A stretch of DNA of 64,000 nucleotides, taken from Ulvibacter litoralis (GTDB lineage: Bacteria > Bacteroidota > Bacteroidia > Flavobacteriales > Flavobacteriaceae). The stretch is from positions 843,926-907,925 of the forward strand of contig NZ_FNBA01000002.1 in the NCBI RefSeq assembly GCF_900102055.1, in the 5' to 3' direction. The position numbers and the translations under genes are program-made. The notes beneath the pieces were generated by a model. It was not told the DNA's origin, did no database searches, and was given only the letters and a program-made list of their open reading frames with translations. Numbering within the stretch: the first letter of the stretch is position 1; the number at the start of each line of letters is the position of its first letter. This document shows positions 35,601-45,100 of the stretch, piece by piece.

Positions 35601-37278
35601 ATACATCATACGCAATTGTAGATGCTTTTGTCATTCCTATTCCTGTTACATTGTAAGTATCAGCAACATCATTTGTTCCACTTCCACCAACTGTTACTAA
35701 ATAGAACCAATGGTTAAGCACTCCAGAATTGGTATGTACACCGCAGTAATCATTGGCATCTGATGGAGTACCACAATTTGGATTTATCCAATACGTTCCT
35801 CCATAGGTATCTGGTTGCCCTTGTGATTTTGGATTACTCATTGAACGCAATGAAGCAGAACCATTTCTCATTATCTCTTCTCCAATAGCCCAAACATTGG
35901 CATCCGGATTAGCATCTGTTCCTGTTCCTTTGGCAAAATGTTCAATAGCAGCACCCCAAATATCTGAAAAACCTTCATTCATTCCTCCAGATTCTCTTTG
36001 ATACGCTAAATTGGCAGTATATTCTGTAACCCCATGTCCTAATTCATGTGCTGCTACATCAAGACACGTTAATGCGTCAAACAACCCACTTCCAGGGTTT
36101 GAATTTCCCGATCCGTCTCCATAAGACATTGTATTATAATACCAAAAAGCATTGTCATAATCTGTATCTACATGAACATAACTTCTTATTTGCGATCCAG
36201 CTCCATCATAACTATCTCTTCCATGTTCAGCATTCCAATAATCATATACCATCATAGCTCCCCAGTGTGCATCTAATGCTGCATCATCTTTATTGGCATT
36301 ATGAAACTCCCCAGCTGTCCAGTTATTATCGGTATCTAAAAATTCTGTATAATTCGCGATATATGGCGGCACCCCATTTCCTGGTCCTTGATTATAAGCG
36401 TTTCTAGTATAAATTTGATTTGCATCGTAATTCAAACTATAATTCGCACCTTCATTTCTTGTTTCAATAGTTCTAGTTCCACTATATCGCGTTGCTGCGG
36501 TTGCTGCCACTAGCGATTCTGTAGTATTTTGACGCGGTTCTTCTTCACAAGTTGCTATTGCAACCTTTTCATAACTACTTCCGTCATGACCAATTGTGTC
36601 ATAATGTTTAACTCGGTTGTTAAAGAAAAGAGCTTCCCCTGAATTTGCATCCATATATAAATCACCCCCACCCATTGGCACTAATGTGAATATTTCAAAT
36701 TTATAGGCTAATTTCAAAATCGTATCATCACCATAAAATGTGGGTAAAATAACCAACTCACCTACAGGCTTTTCATATCCAAGTTCTTCAGCAGATGCAG
36801 CGTCTTCCCATAAATATGTTGTTGCGCCTGTATGTTCAATTGCTAAATTGAAAGCTTCATTGGCACTTAAACTAGGATTGCTATTAAAAGAATTGTCTAT
36901 TCGGTATAATTCAGAACTAATTGATGTTACAAGTCCATTCTGAGTATGTAGTGTGGAAATTCCTCCTTCCACTTTAATATCCTTAAAAAACTGTTGGTGC
37001 TTTTCGTGCACATAATCTCCTTTTCCTTTATTTACTTTAACTTTTGTAAACCTATTTTCAGAAGAAAGATGAAAGATTTCTTTAAAAATCTGTTTTGAAT
37101 TTTTAGTACTGTACTGCTGTGATGCATCTAAAATAACGAGACTCGGAACCGTTTGTGTGATTCCTTCATGAATTGTTGGTTTAGCACCTTTTTTTTGAGA
37201 AAATAAATTTCCGGTAGATAGTAATAATATAAAAACAAATAATATTCTATAAGTTTTACGGGGGTTAAACTGTGTCAT
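32683..37278 (-). CDS. Secreted M4 (thermolysin-like) metalloprotease on the shared T9SS chassis
   Basis: This 1531-residue exported protease has a signal peptide (about 10-27), an FTP/PepSY propeptide (about 45-235) and an M4 catalytic domain (about 270-600). The catalytic domain has zinc ligands His411 and His415 (AAHELGHGVTEY) and Glu435 (GGMNEGFSDIWG); the activity residues are intact. A linker domain follows with VYSGLGVTDDGNG and a beta-sandwich with DFDFYGTTYSNFYIASNGF, both also present in the M43 protein. The chassis starts near residue 979, and the sorting domain ends TKRIIKE. It should be exported by T9SS and act outside the cell or at its surface on proteins. A 1.2 kb block of the 3' half is nearly identical to the DUF1028 gene. 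Confidence 0.9.
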   Translation of the reverse strand: MTQFNPRKTYRILFVFILLLSTGNLFSQKKGAKPTIHEGITQTVPSLVILDASQQYSTKNSKQIFKEIFHLSSENRFTKVKVNKGKGDYVHEKHQQFFKDIKVEGGISTLHTQNGLVTSISSELYRIDNSFNSNPSLSANEAFNLAIEHTGATTYLWEDAASAEELGYEKPVGELVILPTFYGDDTILKLAYKFEIFTLVPMGGGDLYMDANSGEALFFNNRVKHYDTIGHDGSSYEKVAIATCEEEPRQNTTESLVAATAATRYSGTRTIETRNEGANYSLNYDANQIYTRNAYNQGPGNGVPPYIANYTEFLDTDNNWTAGEFHNANKDDAALDAHWGAMMVYDYWNAEHGRDSYDGAGSQIRSYVHVDTDYDNAFWYYNTMSYGDGSGNSNPGSGLFDALTCLDVAAHELGHGVTEYTANLAYQRESGGMNEGFSDIWGAAIEHFAKGTGTDANPDANVWAIGEEIMRNGSASLRSMSNPKSQGQPDTYGGTYWINPNCGTPSDANDYCGVHTNSGVLNHWFYLVTVGGSGTNDVADTYNVTGIGMTKASTIAYDVLDNYLGANSTYADARDFSIQSATVLYGDCSQELVTITDAWHAVGVGAVYSGGAPSLTLSASTTCVTSGTTTLSGGTATGGVYSGLGVTDDGNGTTFTFDPTVAGVGTHTITYTRACGAGSASDTDTIEVTDGLPVLICKDISVTLDGGGDISITASDVVSNLEYDTTSYTLDTSGTFSPETITGTTLSLGDDAGSSLLPIGFDFDFYGTTYSNFYIASNGFISFDNDGTSGAVSYTPTALADGGAPNNMIALVWDDLSPNQSGTIKYETIGIAPNRKLIVDFIDVPLYTASPPSAYEVTSQLQLFEGSQRIEIHTSKATNGGTSRTQGIENATGTAATPTTGRNLANWSLPDGSSDYVAYVPSNTGSIVDNCGNPVTLSVNKTDFTCKDIGDVTVTITADDGNGGISTCDATVTVVGPTTVFTGSWDNGTPNSTKKAIFSNNYSTSVADIDACVCEITNNAIITVGAGEYMKVDGNITVDAGSSLMIQHEGSVVQGDDSAIVSNNGSITVEKITPTLAEKTFMIMGSPMTSETREDVYNTAYIVRHHNTANFVPNPDVAAAFPSAENFADDNGNNWLTHTGGLAPAEGYMVFPQPNTTGSGSFTHNYTQGTLNNGVIAYPLVYHTDQNSSPNILSNPYASAIDADAFYADAANTAIDVLYFWEHITPLSLTYPGYNPANFSMGDISMYSEVMGGIPAANGGTTPNSIIASGQGFGVKAASAGITATFNNAMRVTGPNDTYRRPMASERDRLWINVYNDSYGLGSTTLIGFSENTTATFEANADIKRLATPVSLYSELATGEELAINALSAFEVEASVGLSFSTQVKESQNYRISLQDVDGLHIETATVYLIDTLTGSVTNLSEGDYTFQSGEATYSERFKVVFQNQILGTNDIALDAVSVYPNPAQNVLYVVSPNSAIVNTAVYDIQGRKVLTTKNTNDSTVEVPVSTLSNALYFVEITTEAGVVTKRIIKE
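32891..34113 (-). repeat. Near-identical 1.2 kb tract, copy 2
   Basis: This is the partner of 27028-28250. The blocks keep one frame in both genes, so the tract is exchanged coding sequence, not an element. Confidence 0.95.
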
Positions 37279-37307
37279 ACGAAATATGTTATAATAATGT
37301 TAAAAAT

Positions 37308-37365
37308 CAAATATAACATTTTATCGCAATAAAACACCCTTTCATCGATATTTTGTTGGATTTCA
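37308..37365 (-). promoter_or_regulatory. Promoter region of the M4 protease gene, shared with the small-protein operon
   Basis: The -7 element TATATTTG is at 37308-37315 on the minus strand, 29 bases before the ATG. The first 11 bases and several later blocks (ATCG, TATTTT, ATTTCA) match the region at 32528-32585 in register. Confidence 0.55.
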
Positions 37366-37370
37366 GCTAA

Positions 37371-37407
37371 TAAAAAACCGTTTCATACAATATGAAACGG
37401 TTTTTTT
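37371..37407 (-). terminator. Terminator of the M36 protease gene
   Basis: A perfect stem AAAAAACCGTTTCATA / TATGAAACGGTTTTTT is present. Its core CCGTTTCAT / ATGAAACGG recurs at 46695-46729. Confidence 0.93.
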
Positions 37408-37426
37408 ATTAATCTAATTAATCTAC

Positions 37427-40400
37427 TTATTCTTTAACAATACGTTTTGTTATCATTCCACTTTCCGTAGTAATTTCTACAAAATACAATGCATTAGATA
37501 AGGAAGAAATATCTAGTTGTTTGTTTGCTTCGGAAGAAAAATCAATTGTTTGTAACGCTCTTCCTCTTACATCGTATACTGTTGCACTTTGCACCAAAAC
37601 TTTAGGTGAAACAATATATAAGATATTCTGCGTCGGATTTGGATATACTGAAACGGAATCTAAATCAACAGTATTAGTATTTAGTATTTGATCTTGGAAC
37701 ACTACTTTAAATCGCTCGCTATACGTTCCCTCTGCACTTTGGAAAGTATAATCTCCTTCAGATAAGTTGGTCACGGTTCCAATTAAGGTATCAATTAAGT
37801 ACACAGTAGCGGTTTCAATATGCAATCCGTCTACATCTTGAAGTGAAATACGATACTCTTGTAACTCTTTCACTTGCGTAGAAAAACTAAGTCCTACCGA
37901 TGCTTCAATTTCAAAAGTACTTAAGGCATTAATCGCAAGTTCTTCTCCTGTTGCTAATTCAGAATACAAAGATACAGGTGTTGCCAAACGTTTGATGTCT
38001 GCATTGGCTTCAAAAGCATTTGTAGTGTTTTCAGAAAAACCAATTAAAGTCGTACTTCCAAGTCCGTAGCTATCATTATACACATTAATCCACAAACGAT
38101 CTCTTTCCGAAGCGTTTGGTCTTCTATACGTATCATTGGGTCCCGTAATACGCATGGCATTGTTAAACGTCGCGTTAATTCCTGCGGAGGCTGCTTTTAC
38201 TGCAAATCCTTGTCCGGAAGAAATAATACTACTTGGCGTTGCTCCTCCATTTGCTGCCGGAATTCCGCCCATCACTTCACTATACATCGAGATGTCGCCC
38301 ATGCTAAAGTTTGCTGTGTTATACCCAGGATAACTTACTGCAAGTGGCGTAATATGCTCCCAGAAATACAATACATCTATTGCCGTATTGGCCGGATCTG
38401 CATAAAATGCATCTGCATCAATCGCTGAAGCATACGGGTTCGAAATCATATTCGGACTTGAGTTTTGATCGGTATGGTAGGTTAACGGGAATGTAACGAC
38501 TCCATTAGTTAGAGTTCCTTGTGTGTAATCATTTGTAAACACGCCACTTCCTGTTGAATTTGGTTGTGGAAAAACCATATATCCTTCAGCAGGGTTTAAT
38601 CCTCCTGTATGTGTTAACCAGTTATCACCATTATCATCTGCAAAGTTTTCAGTAGCAGGAAAAGCAGCTCCAACATCAGGATTTGGAATAAAATTATTGG
38701 TGTTGTGGTGTCTTACAATATATGCATCCCCATAAACGCCTTCTCTAGTTTCTGCAGTCATTGGACTTCCCATAATCATAAAACTTTTTTCAGCCAATGG
38801 GGGGGTCACCATTCGTACTGTAATAGTTCCGTCATTTGTTGCTGAAGCAGCATCGTCTACTTGTACAAAACTACCTCTATTGGTGATAAATAAATGTGTT
38901 CCAGCATTTACCGTCAAATCTCCATCAATTTTTACATACGTATCGGAGGCAATTGAAAGATCCGCATTCATTTCGCAAGCACAAGCATCTATGTTTCCAC
39001 TTACACTTGTGATGTAAGGAGAATTAATAATAGCTTTTCTTCCTGCTGTAGGTGCGACATCCCACGTTCCATCCCACGTTGACGTTGGTCCCACAATGGT
39101 AACATTGTAAGCGCATGTACCTATATCACCTGCACCATTATCTACTTCGATGGTCACATTTGTAACTCCAATATCATTACAAGTAAACTCCATTTGACTT
39201 ACATTAGGTAGTAAAGTATTACCACACGTATTACTAATTGTTGCAGAAGCCCCTTCTAAATTAGTAGCTCCATCAGAGTTATTGTCAACTTGACTCCATA
39301 ATGAGGAAGCAAACTGTCCAGAAAAACCTGGTGAAAAATTGGTGACCGTTCCTGTTGCAGCACCAAAAGTATTATCTACTGTATAGGTTGTAAAACCAAA
39401 AACATCGTTAGCGCTTAAACTTAATGCTACTGTTCCACTTTGAGTAGTACCACTAGTACCACTTAAAGCGGTATAGGTTCCATTTAGCGTATATCCAAAC
39501 GAATCATATTGAGCTCCATCTGTAGTTTCATACAACCAATCAAACGAAATATTCTCATTTTGAGTAAGTGTAACTTGTAGAGATGTTGTCCCTGATCCTC
39601 CAGAACCATTATTTCCACCTACAATAGTAGCAGATTGGGCCGCAAAAGGGTCAAAAAATACAGAACCTGAACCGTCCAATGTTAATGTTACATCTTGGCA
39701 AGTTATTACTGAGATTCCATTAGTAACTTCAATATCATCAGTTGCAATTGAAGGACCACAGCTGCTTGCAGCATCGTAACTAATGGTATGAATTCCAATA
39801 CCAGCAACATTAGGATCGAAAGTATATGTAAGTCCATTTCCATCGTCTGTAACACCTGTACCAGAATATATCCCTCCTGTAGGTGTACCTCCTCCAAATG
39901 TTTGTGGTCCTTGAGTAACACATACTTGTTCAGCGGTATCTATGTTTGTGGTTACTGAATCAAAAGCTTCCGTACCATCAGTTTTACTACCTGTAGACCC
40001 TTGGGAAGCAGAAACCCCTAATCCTCTCCTAGCAAATGCATCCCAAATTAAACATTGGTTTGCACCTCCGTATATGGCAAGATCTGCAGCTAAAATAGCA
40101 TCACGACCGTCTATAAATCCAGGACTACAGGGTTGTAATTTCAATCCTTCAATAACCAAAGCTAATGCTTGAATATTACCCGCATCTTGCGCTACATTAC
40201 CTGTAAAATTATACACATTTGCATCTATTCCATGCGCAGCGATTAAATCCCAGGTCATTTCCCAAAGCATCATTGCCCATACAGAACCAACCCCATGCGG
40301 TGCCACTTCTGTTTTTATAGAATCGTACGTATAAGTATTTGTATCAGTGTCATATCGCTGTGTTCTAATTCCAGCTCCAGAAGCAGTTTGTCCAATTAAC

Positions 40401-41875
40401 CATGTTCCCATTCCTCTTGGGTCGGTTCCTAGATCACCCGGTTCAATGGTAAGTATCAATCCAAAAAAGTCACTCCAACCTTCTCCCATTTGTTCTACAT
40501 TGTTTAAGCAACCTGTTGCAGCTGCACCTCCTGTGAGTCTGTTAGAGATTCCATGACCATATTCATGGGCAATTACACCATTGTCGAAATCGCCATCTCT
40601 ATCACCCGTTGCACCACCATATTCACAGATATACATTTGCATTGTTGGGTTATTTCCATCTGATGGAGTACCAAAAAATGCATTACATTGTCCTGTTTTT
40701 TGTCCTTCACCAATTACCGAATCACTTCCAATTCCACCATTTCCATAATTATTTTCTTGAAAGTTTCCTGAAGCTTCATCAAAACCATATTCATACATCA
40801 CATCATGCACGATATTAGCCATATAAAACATATTGGTAAGTGCTGCATTTTCCTGACTCAACGCTGTTTGAGATAGATCTAATGTAAAATTAAAATTTAA
40901 TCCTGATCCTCCATCTGCTCTATTCCCAGTAGTAAAACCAAAGGCATCTATATTATTCCCCACAGTAGTCGTAAATTCTGCTCCGGCAACTCCATTGGTA
41001 TCATGCCATCCAAAAGGAGATCCTGTTCCATCTTGATCTGGATTATTAACAATACTTCTAGTACCATGATTCGGACTTTCTAACGGAATCGGAAATACAT
41101 TATAAGACCCTGCCATTAAAGGACTACTCTCTTCTTGTTTACTTTTAGTAACAACTTCATTTAAAGGTCCAATAAACTCATGACTAGAATGGTCATGACT
41201 CAAACTACATTGTGAAATTAAATTTTGTTTGCTTAAAATTGTACCGTTACTCGCATCTACTTGAAAGTTCCACCAATCCTCAGGACTTGTAACATCATCG
41301 ATAGCAAACTCCCATGCTAATTTAATTTCACTGCGATTTATTTTTTGATATACCAATTTTACAGGAATATCTGTTCGAGAAATACCCGCATGATTGTAAA
41401 TTGCTTTTTGGTTTGTACCACCGAGGTCATCTTTTTGTATAAGAGAAGAAATAGTGTATCCCATTTTTTGTGCTACGGAATTTATGGCTTGCTCTGCAGT
41501 AAGTGTTACGGAAGCATTTGTTACCCTATCAAGACTATTATCTAAAAAATTATTGTGAACTGCCATCACGTTACCTGAAGCATCTATATGAATGTCAGAT
41601 TCAGTGCCATTTACTTCAATTCCATTTATTAATTGCCGTAAATAAACATGACGTATTCCACTTGTAGAACTAACATGTTCTGAAGTAATTATAAAATTGG
41701 AGGTGACTCCTGTTTTTACTAATTTCTCTAAAAATTCTGTGCTTGAAACACTTTCGTTTTTTGAACTTCTTTGAATTTGTGCACTTAATTGAAGACTAAT
41801 GCAACACACTACAAATAGGCTAAAGAGCGCCTTTTGTTTAACTAACCCTTTAAAGGTAACGTACAATTCTTTCAT
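37427..41875 (-). CDS. Secreted M36 (fungalysin-like) metalloprotease on the shared T9SS chassis
   Basis: This 1482-residue exported protease has a signal peptide (about 10-32), an FTP propeptide (about 60-215) and an M36 catalytic domain (about 255-640). The zinc ligands are His437 and His441 (AHEYGHGISNRLTGG) and Glu465 (QMGEGWSDFFG). The Cys-rich end of the catalytic domain (KLQPCSPGFIDGRDAIL, CLIWDAFARRGLG) is typical of fungalysins. A domain with IYSGTGVTDDGNG and a beta module specific to this protein (about 725-880, starting SATIVGGNNGSGG) follow. The chassis runs from about 930, and the sorting domain ends TKRIVKE. It is a probable extracellular protease for protein degradation. It has its own terminator. 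No clear promoter motif was found upstream. Confidence 0.9.
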   Translation of the reverse strand: MKELYVTFKGLVKQKALFSLFVVCCISLQLSAQIQRSSKNESVSSTEFLEKLVKTGVTSNFIITSEHVSSTSGIRHVYLRQLINGIEVNGTESDIHIDASGNVMAVHNNFLDNSLDRVTNASVTLTAEQAINSVAQKMGYTISSLIQKDDLGGTNQKAIYNHAGISRTDIPVKLVYQKINRSEIKLAWEFAIDDVTSPEDWWNFQVDASNGTILSKQNLISQCSLSHDHSSHEFIGPLNEVVTKSKQEESSPLMAGSYNVFPIPLESPNHGTRSIVNNPDQDGTGSPFGWHDTNGVAGAEFTTTVGNNIDAFGFTTGNRADGGSGLNFNFTLDLSQTALSQENAALTNMFYMANIVHDVMYEYGFDEASGNFQENNYGNGGIGSDSVIGEGQKTGQCNAFFGTPSDGNNPTMQMYICEYGGATGDRDGDFDNGVIAHEYGHGISNRLTGGAAATGCLNNVEQMGEGWSDFFGLILTIEPGDLGTDPRGMGTWLIGQTASGAGIRTQRYDTDTNTYTYDSIKTEVAPHGVGSVWAMMLWEMTWDLIAAHGIDANVYNFTGNVAQDAGNIQALALVIEGLKLQPCSPGFIDGRDAILAADLAIYGGANQCLIWDAFARRGLGVSASQGSTGSKTDGTEAFDSVTTNIDTAEQVCVTQGPQTFGGGTPTGGIYSGTGVTDDGNGLTYTFDPNVAGIGIHTISYDAASSCGPSIATDDIEVTNGISVITCQDVTLTLDGSGSVFFDPFAAQSATIVGGNNGSGGSGTTSLQVTLTQNENISFDWLYETTDGAQYDSFGYTLNGTYTALSGTSGTTQSGTVALSLSANDVFGFTTYTVDNTFGAATGTVTNFSPGFSGQFASSLWSQVDNNSDGATNLEGASATISNTCGNTLLPNVSQMEFTCNDIGVTNVTIEVDNGAGDIGTCAYNVTIVGPTSTWDGTWDVAPTAGRKAIINSPYITSVSGNIDACACEMNADLSIASDTYVKIDGDLTVNAGTHLFITNRGSFVQVDDAASATNDGTITVRMVTPPLAEKSFMIMGSPMTAETREGVYGDAYIVRHHNTNNFIPNPDVGAAFPATENFADDNGDNWLTHTGGLNPAEGYMVFPQPNSTGSGVFTNDYTQGTLTNGVVTFPLTYHTDQNSSPNMISNPYASAIDADAFYADPANTAIDVLYFWEHITPLAVSYPGYNTANFSMGDISMYSEVMGGIPAANGGATPSSIISSGQGFAVKAASAGINATFNNAMRITGPNDTYRRPNASERDRLWINVYNDSYGLGSTTLIGFSENTTNAFEANADIKRLATPVSLYSELATGEELAINALSTFEIEASVGLSFSTQVKELQEYRISLQDVDGLHIETATVYLIDTLIGTVTNLSEGDYTFQSAEGTYSERFKVVFQDQILNTNTVDLDSVSVYPNPTQNILYIVSPKVLVQSATVYDVRGRALQTIDFSSEANKQLDISSLSNALYFVEITTESGMITKRIVKE

Positions 41876-42041
41876 GACATTGTGAGATTTAAAATAAGAT
41901 AAAAAATGTAATTATTTCAGGGAAGAACCTTATGAAAGATAGTTAGGTATGTTACAATGCTAATATAATTAAAAAAAACATATTTATACGATGATTCATT
42001 ATTTTATACAACACATATTATTGATAATAAGCGATTTAAAA

Positions 42042-42077
42042 ACAAAAACGTCACTTCTACAAACAGAAATGACGCCT
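42042..42077 (-). terminator. Terminator of the M43 protease gene
   Basis: On the minus strand the stem GGCGTCATTTCT / AGAAGTGACGTT (with G-U) is followed by TTTTTGTTTTT. Confidence 0.8.
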
Positions 42078-42102
42078 TTTAAAAAATTGTAAATACGAAT
42101 TA

Positions 42103-45100
42103 CTATTCTTTTACAATACGTTTTGTAACCGTTCCACTTTCCGTAGTAATCTCTACAAAGTACAATGCATTAGATAGTGAAGAAATATCTAGTTGTTTGT
42201 TTGCTTCGGAAGAAAAATCAATTGTTTGTAACTGTCTTCCTCTAATATCATACACTGTGGCACTATGTACCAATACCCTTGGCGAAACAATATATAAGAT
42301 ATTTTGCGTCGGATTTGGATATACTGAAACGGAATCTAAATCAACATCGTTGGCTCCTAACACTTGTGGCTGAAACACCACTTTGAAGCGTTTGTGATAC
42401 ACAGCCTCTCCGCTTTGGAAGGTGTAGTCGCCCTCAGACAAGTTGGTGATGCTTCCTGTAAGACTATCTATTAGATAAACGGTAGCCGCATCCAAATTCA
42501 CACCGTCCAAGTTGTCGATCGAAATTCGATAGTTTTGTGGTTCCTTCACCTGCGTGGTAAAGCTCAAATAGAAAGCATCTTCTACTTCAAAAGAACCTCT
42601 TGCATTTACCACTAACTCTTCTCCTGTTTCTAATTCAGAATACAAAGAAACCGGGGTTGGCAGTCGATAAACGTCTTCAGAATCTATAAACCCATCTGAA
42701 GTAGTTTCAGTAAAACCAATCAAAGCAGTACTTCCTAAACCGTAGGTGTCATTATAAACTTTTAACCAAAGACGATCTCTTTCAACAGAAATTGATCTTC
42801 TATAGGTGTCATTAGGTCCTGTAACACGCATGGAATTATTAAACTGTGCGATTCCGCCGGCCGTAGGCTTCACTCCAAATCCTTGCCCAGAAGCAATAAA
42901 CTGAGTTGGCGCTGTTCCTCCACTAGCTGCTGGTACACCTCCGCCTAAAGATTCACTATACAAAGAAATATCCGCCATACTATAATTAGTGTCATTATAC
43001 CCCGGATAGGTGGTAGATAAAGGCGTATTGTGTTCCCAGAAATATACCACATTAATATTGGCATTCGTAGGGTGGTTGAAGAACAATTCGGCCTCAATCG
43101 CCGAAGGATACGGATTTGCTAGCATATTAGGACTCCCATTCTGAGTGCCATTATACCCTAGGTTAAAATTAATTACTCCATTATTTAATGTTCCCTGTGT
43201 ATAAAAATGGGTATACGAACCACTCGATGCTCCGTCGGGTTGCGGGAAGACCATATAACCTTCACCTGGATTTAATGTACTGGTATGTGTTAACCAGTTG
43301 TTTCCATTATCATCTGCCCAGTTATTAATTCCTCCGGAAACTAACTCAACATCTGGATTAGGTACAAAATTATCCGTATCATGATGTCTTACTATATAAC
43401 TGTTTTCATAAACACCTTCTCTAGTTTCCGAAGTCATAGGACTTCCCATAATCATAAAACTTTTTTCTGCTAATGTTGGTGTAATTTTCTGAACATTAAT
43501 TGTTCCATTATTTATCACCAACGCTTCATCGTCAACTTGAACAAAACTTCCGGTATTGGCTATATACAACTGAGAACCTCCATTCACCGTTAGGTTTCCT
43601 TCCAATTTCACATAATTGTCGTTAGCAATAGAAAGGTTTGCATTCATTTCACAAGCACAAGCATCTATATTTCCAGTTACACTTGTAATATAGTTAGAAT
43701 TTATAATTGCTTTTCTTTCCGCAGTAGGGCTTACATCCCAACTACCATCATAGGTAGAAGTTGGCCCGACTACAGTAACGGTTGCATCACAAGTAGCAAT
43801 ACCGCCATTTCCATTATCGGCCGTAACTGTTACAACAACATCTCCTATATCCTTACAAGTAAATTCTGATTGACTGAAACTAATTGTAATAGGGTTTCCA
43901 CAAATATCCGGAAAATCCTGCATAGTAGGTCTGTATACTGCAAATGCCTCATTTGCTGCTGTCCAAGTAGTTAGATTTTTCCCCACCAAGCCTAATCCTT
44001 GGTCGCCTGCTGCGTTTTCAATACCCGCAGTTCTCGTACCGCCGTTGTTTTGGACATCAGTATAATGAATTTCAATTCTATTCGTTTGTTCGTGCAGTTG
44101 AATCTGGAAAGTTACTGTTGACGCAGAATTATAAATTGGCACATTTACAAAGTCGACCAAAAGTTTTCTATTGGGTGCAGCACCAATTGTTTGGTATTGA
44201 ATTGTTCCACCAGCACTGGGATTAAGATCATCCCAGACTCCTGCAATCATTCCATTAGGTTCAGTTGTCGTTGGAAGTACTGTTCCAGAACGAGAAGCTT
44301 CACCTGTCATACCTGTTCCAAGGAACGAAATCCATCCGTTTGAAGCAATATAAAAATTTGAATAGGTTGTTCCATAAAATTCAAAATCAAAATCTATAGG
44401 CAATGCTGTAGTCCCATTGTCATCCGATAAAGTTACAGAGGTTCCTGTATTTGCTATCGGTGAAAAGGGTATCGTTTCTTCAATATAAGCTGTCTCAACC
44501 GGAAGGTTTGCTAAGACATCTGAATTAATGATTGACGCATTCCCAGAACCATCAAGAGTAACGGTTGCATTTTGACAAACTAACGTTGGAACACTCTCAT
44601 CAACAACTCTAAAAGTGGTGACACTCACTAGACTACTTGAGCAACTCTCCATTAATTCGTAAGTTATTGATGCTGTACCAGCACCTGCAACTGCAGGATC
44701 GAAGGTATAAGTAACACCATTTCCATCGTCTGTAACACCATCGCCAGAATACGTACCTCCTTCAGGAAATCCGCCTCCTAAACCAGTTTGTATCCCCGAA
44801 TCAATACATATTTCATCTGTTGTTGTTGAAAATCCAACACCACAATATACCTTCACGTTCCGAAAGAAAGAAGTTCCGTCATTATAATAGCTTAATGAAT
44901 TTATACCTGTATAAAGTTCTTCATCACTATCGGCACTAAAAAATATTTTATTTATTGTTCCTACAAAGTCAGTTCCAATGGGAATGCTATAATGCACCCA
45001 TTCTCCAGTATTAGGATAGGTATTATAGGTGGTGCTTGTGGTAGCGTTTGGTGTTTCAGCTCTACCATGTATCATATATTGAAAGGTTGCAGGCAGTTGA

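Noticed and set aside
27529..38428. Recurring plus-strand frames of 60 to 95 codons inside the chassis genes
   Set aside because: They recur only because the chassis coding sequence is repeated; they are antisense shadows.
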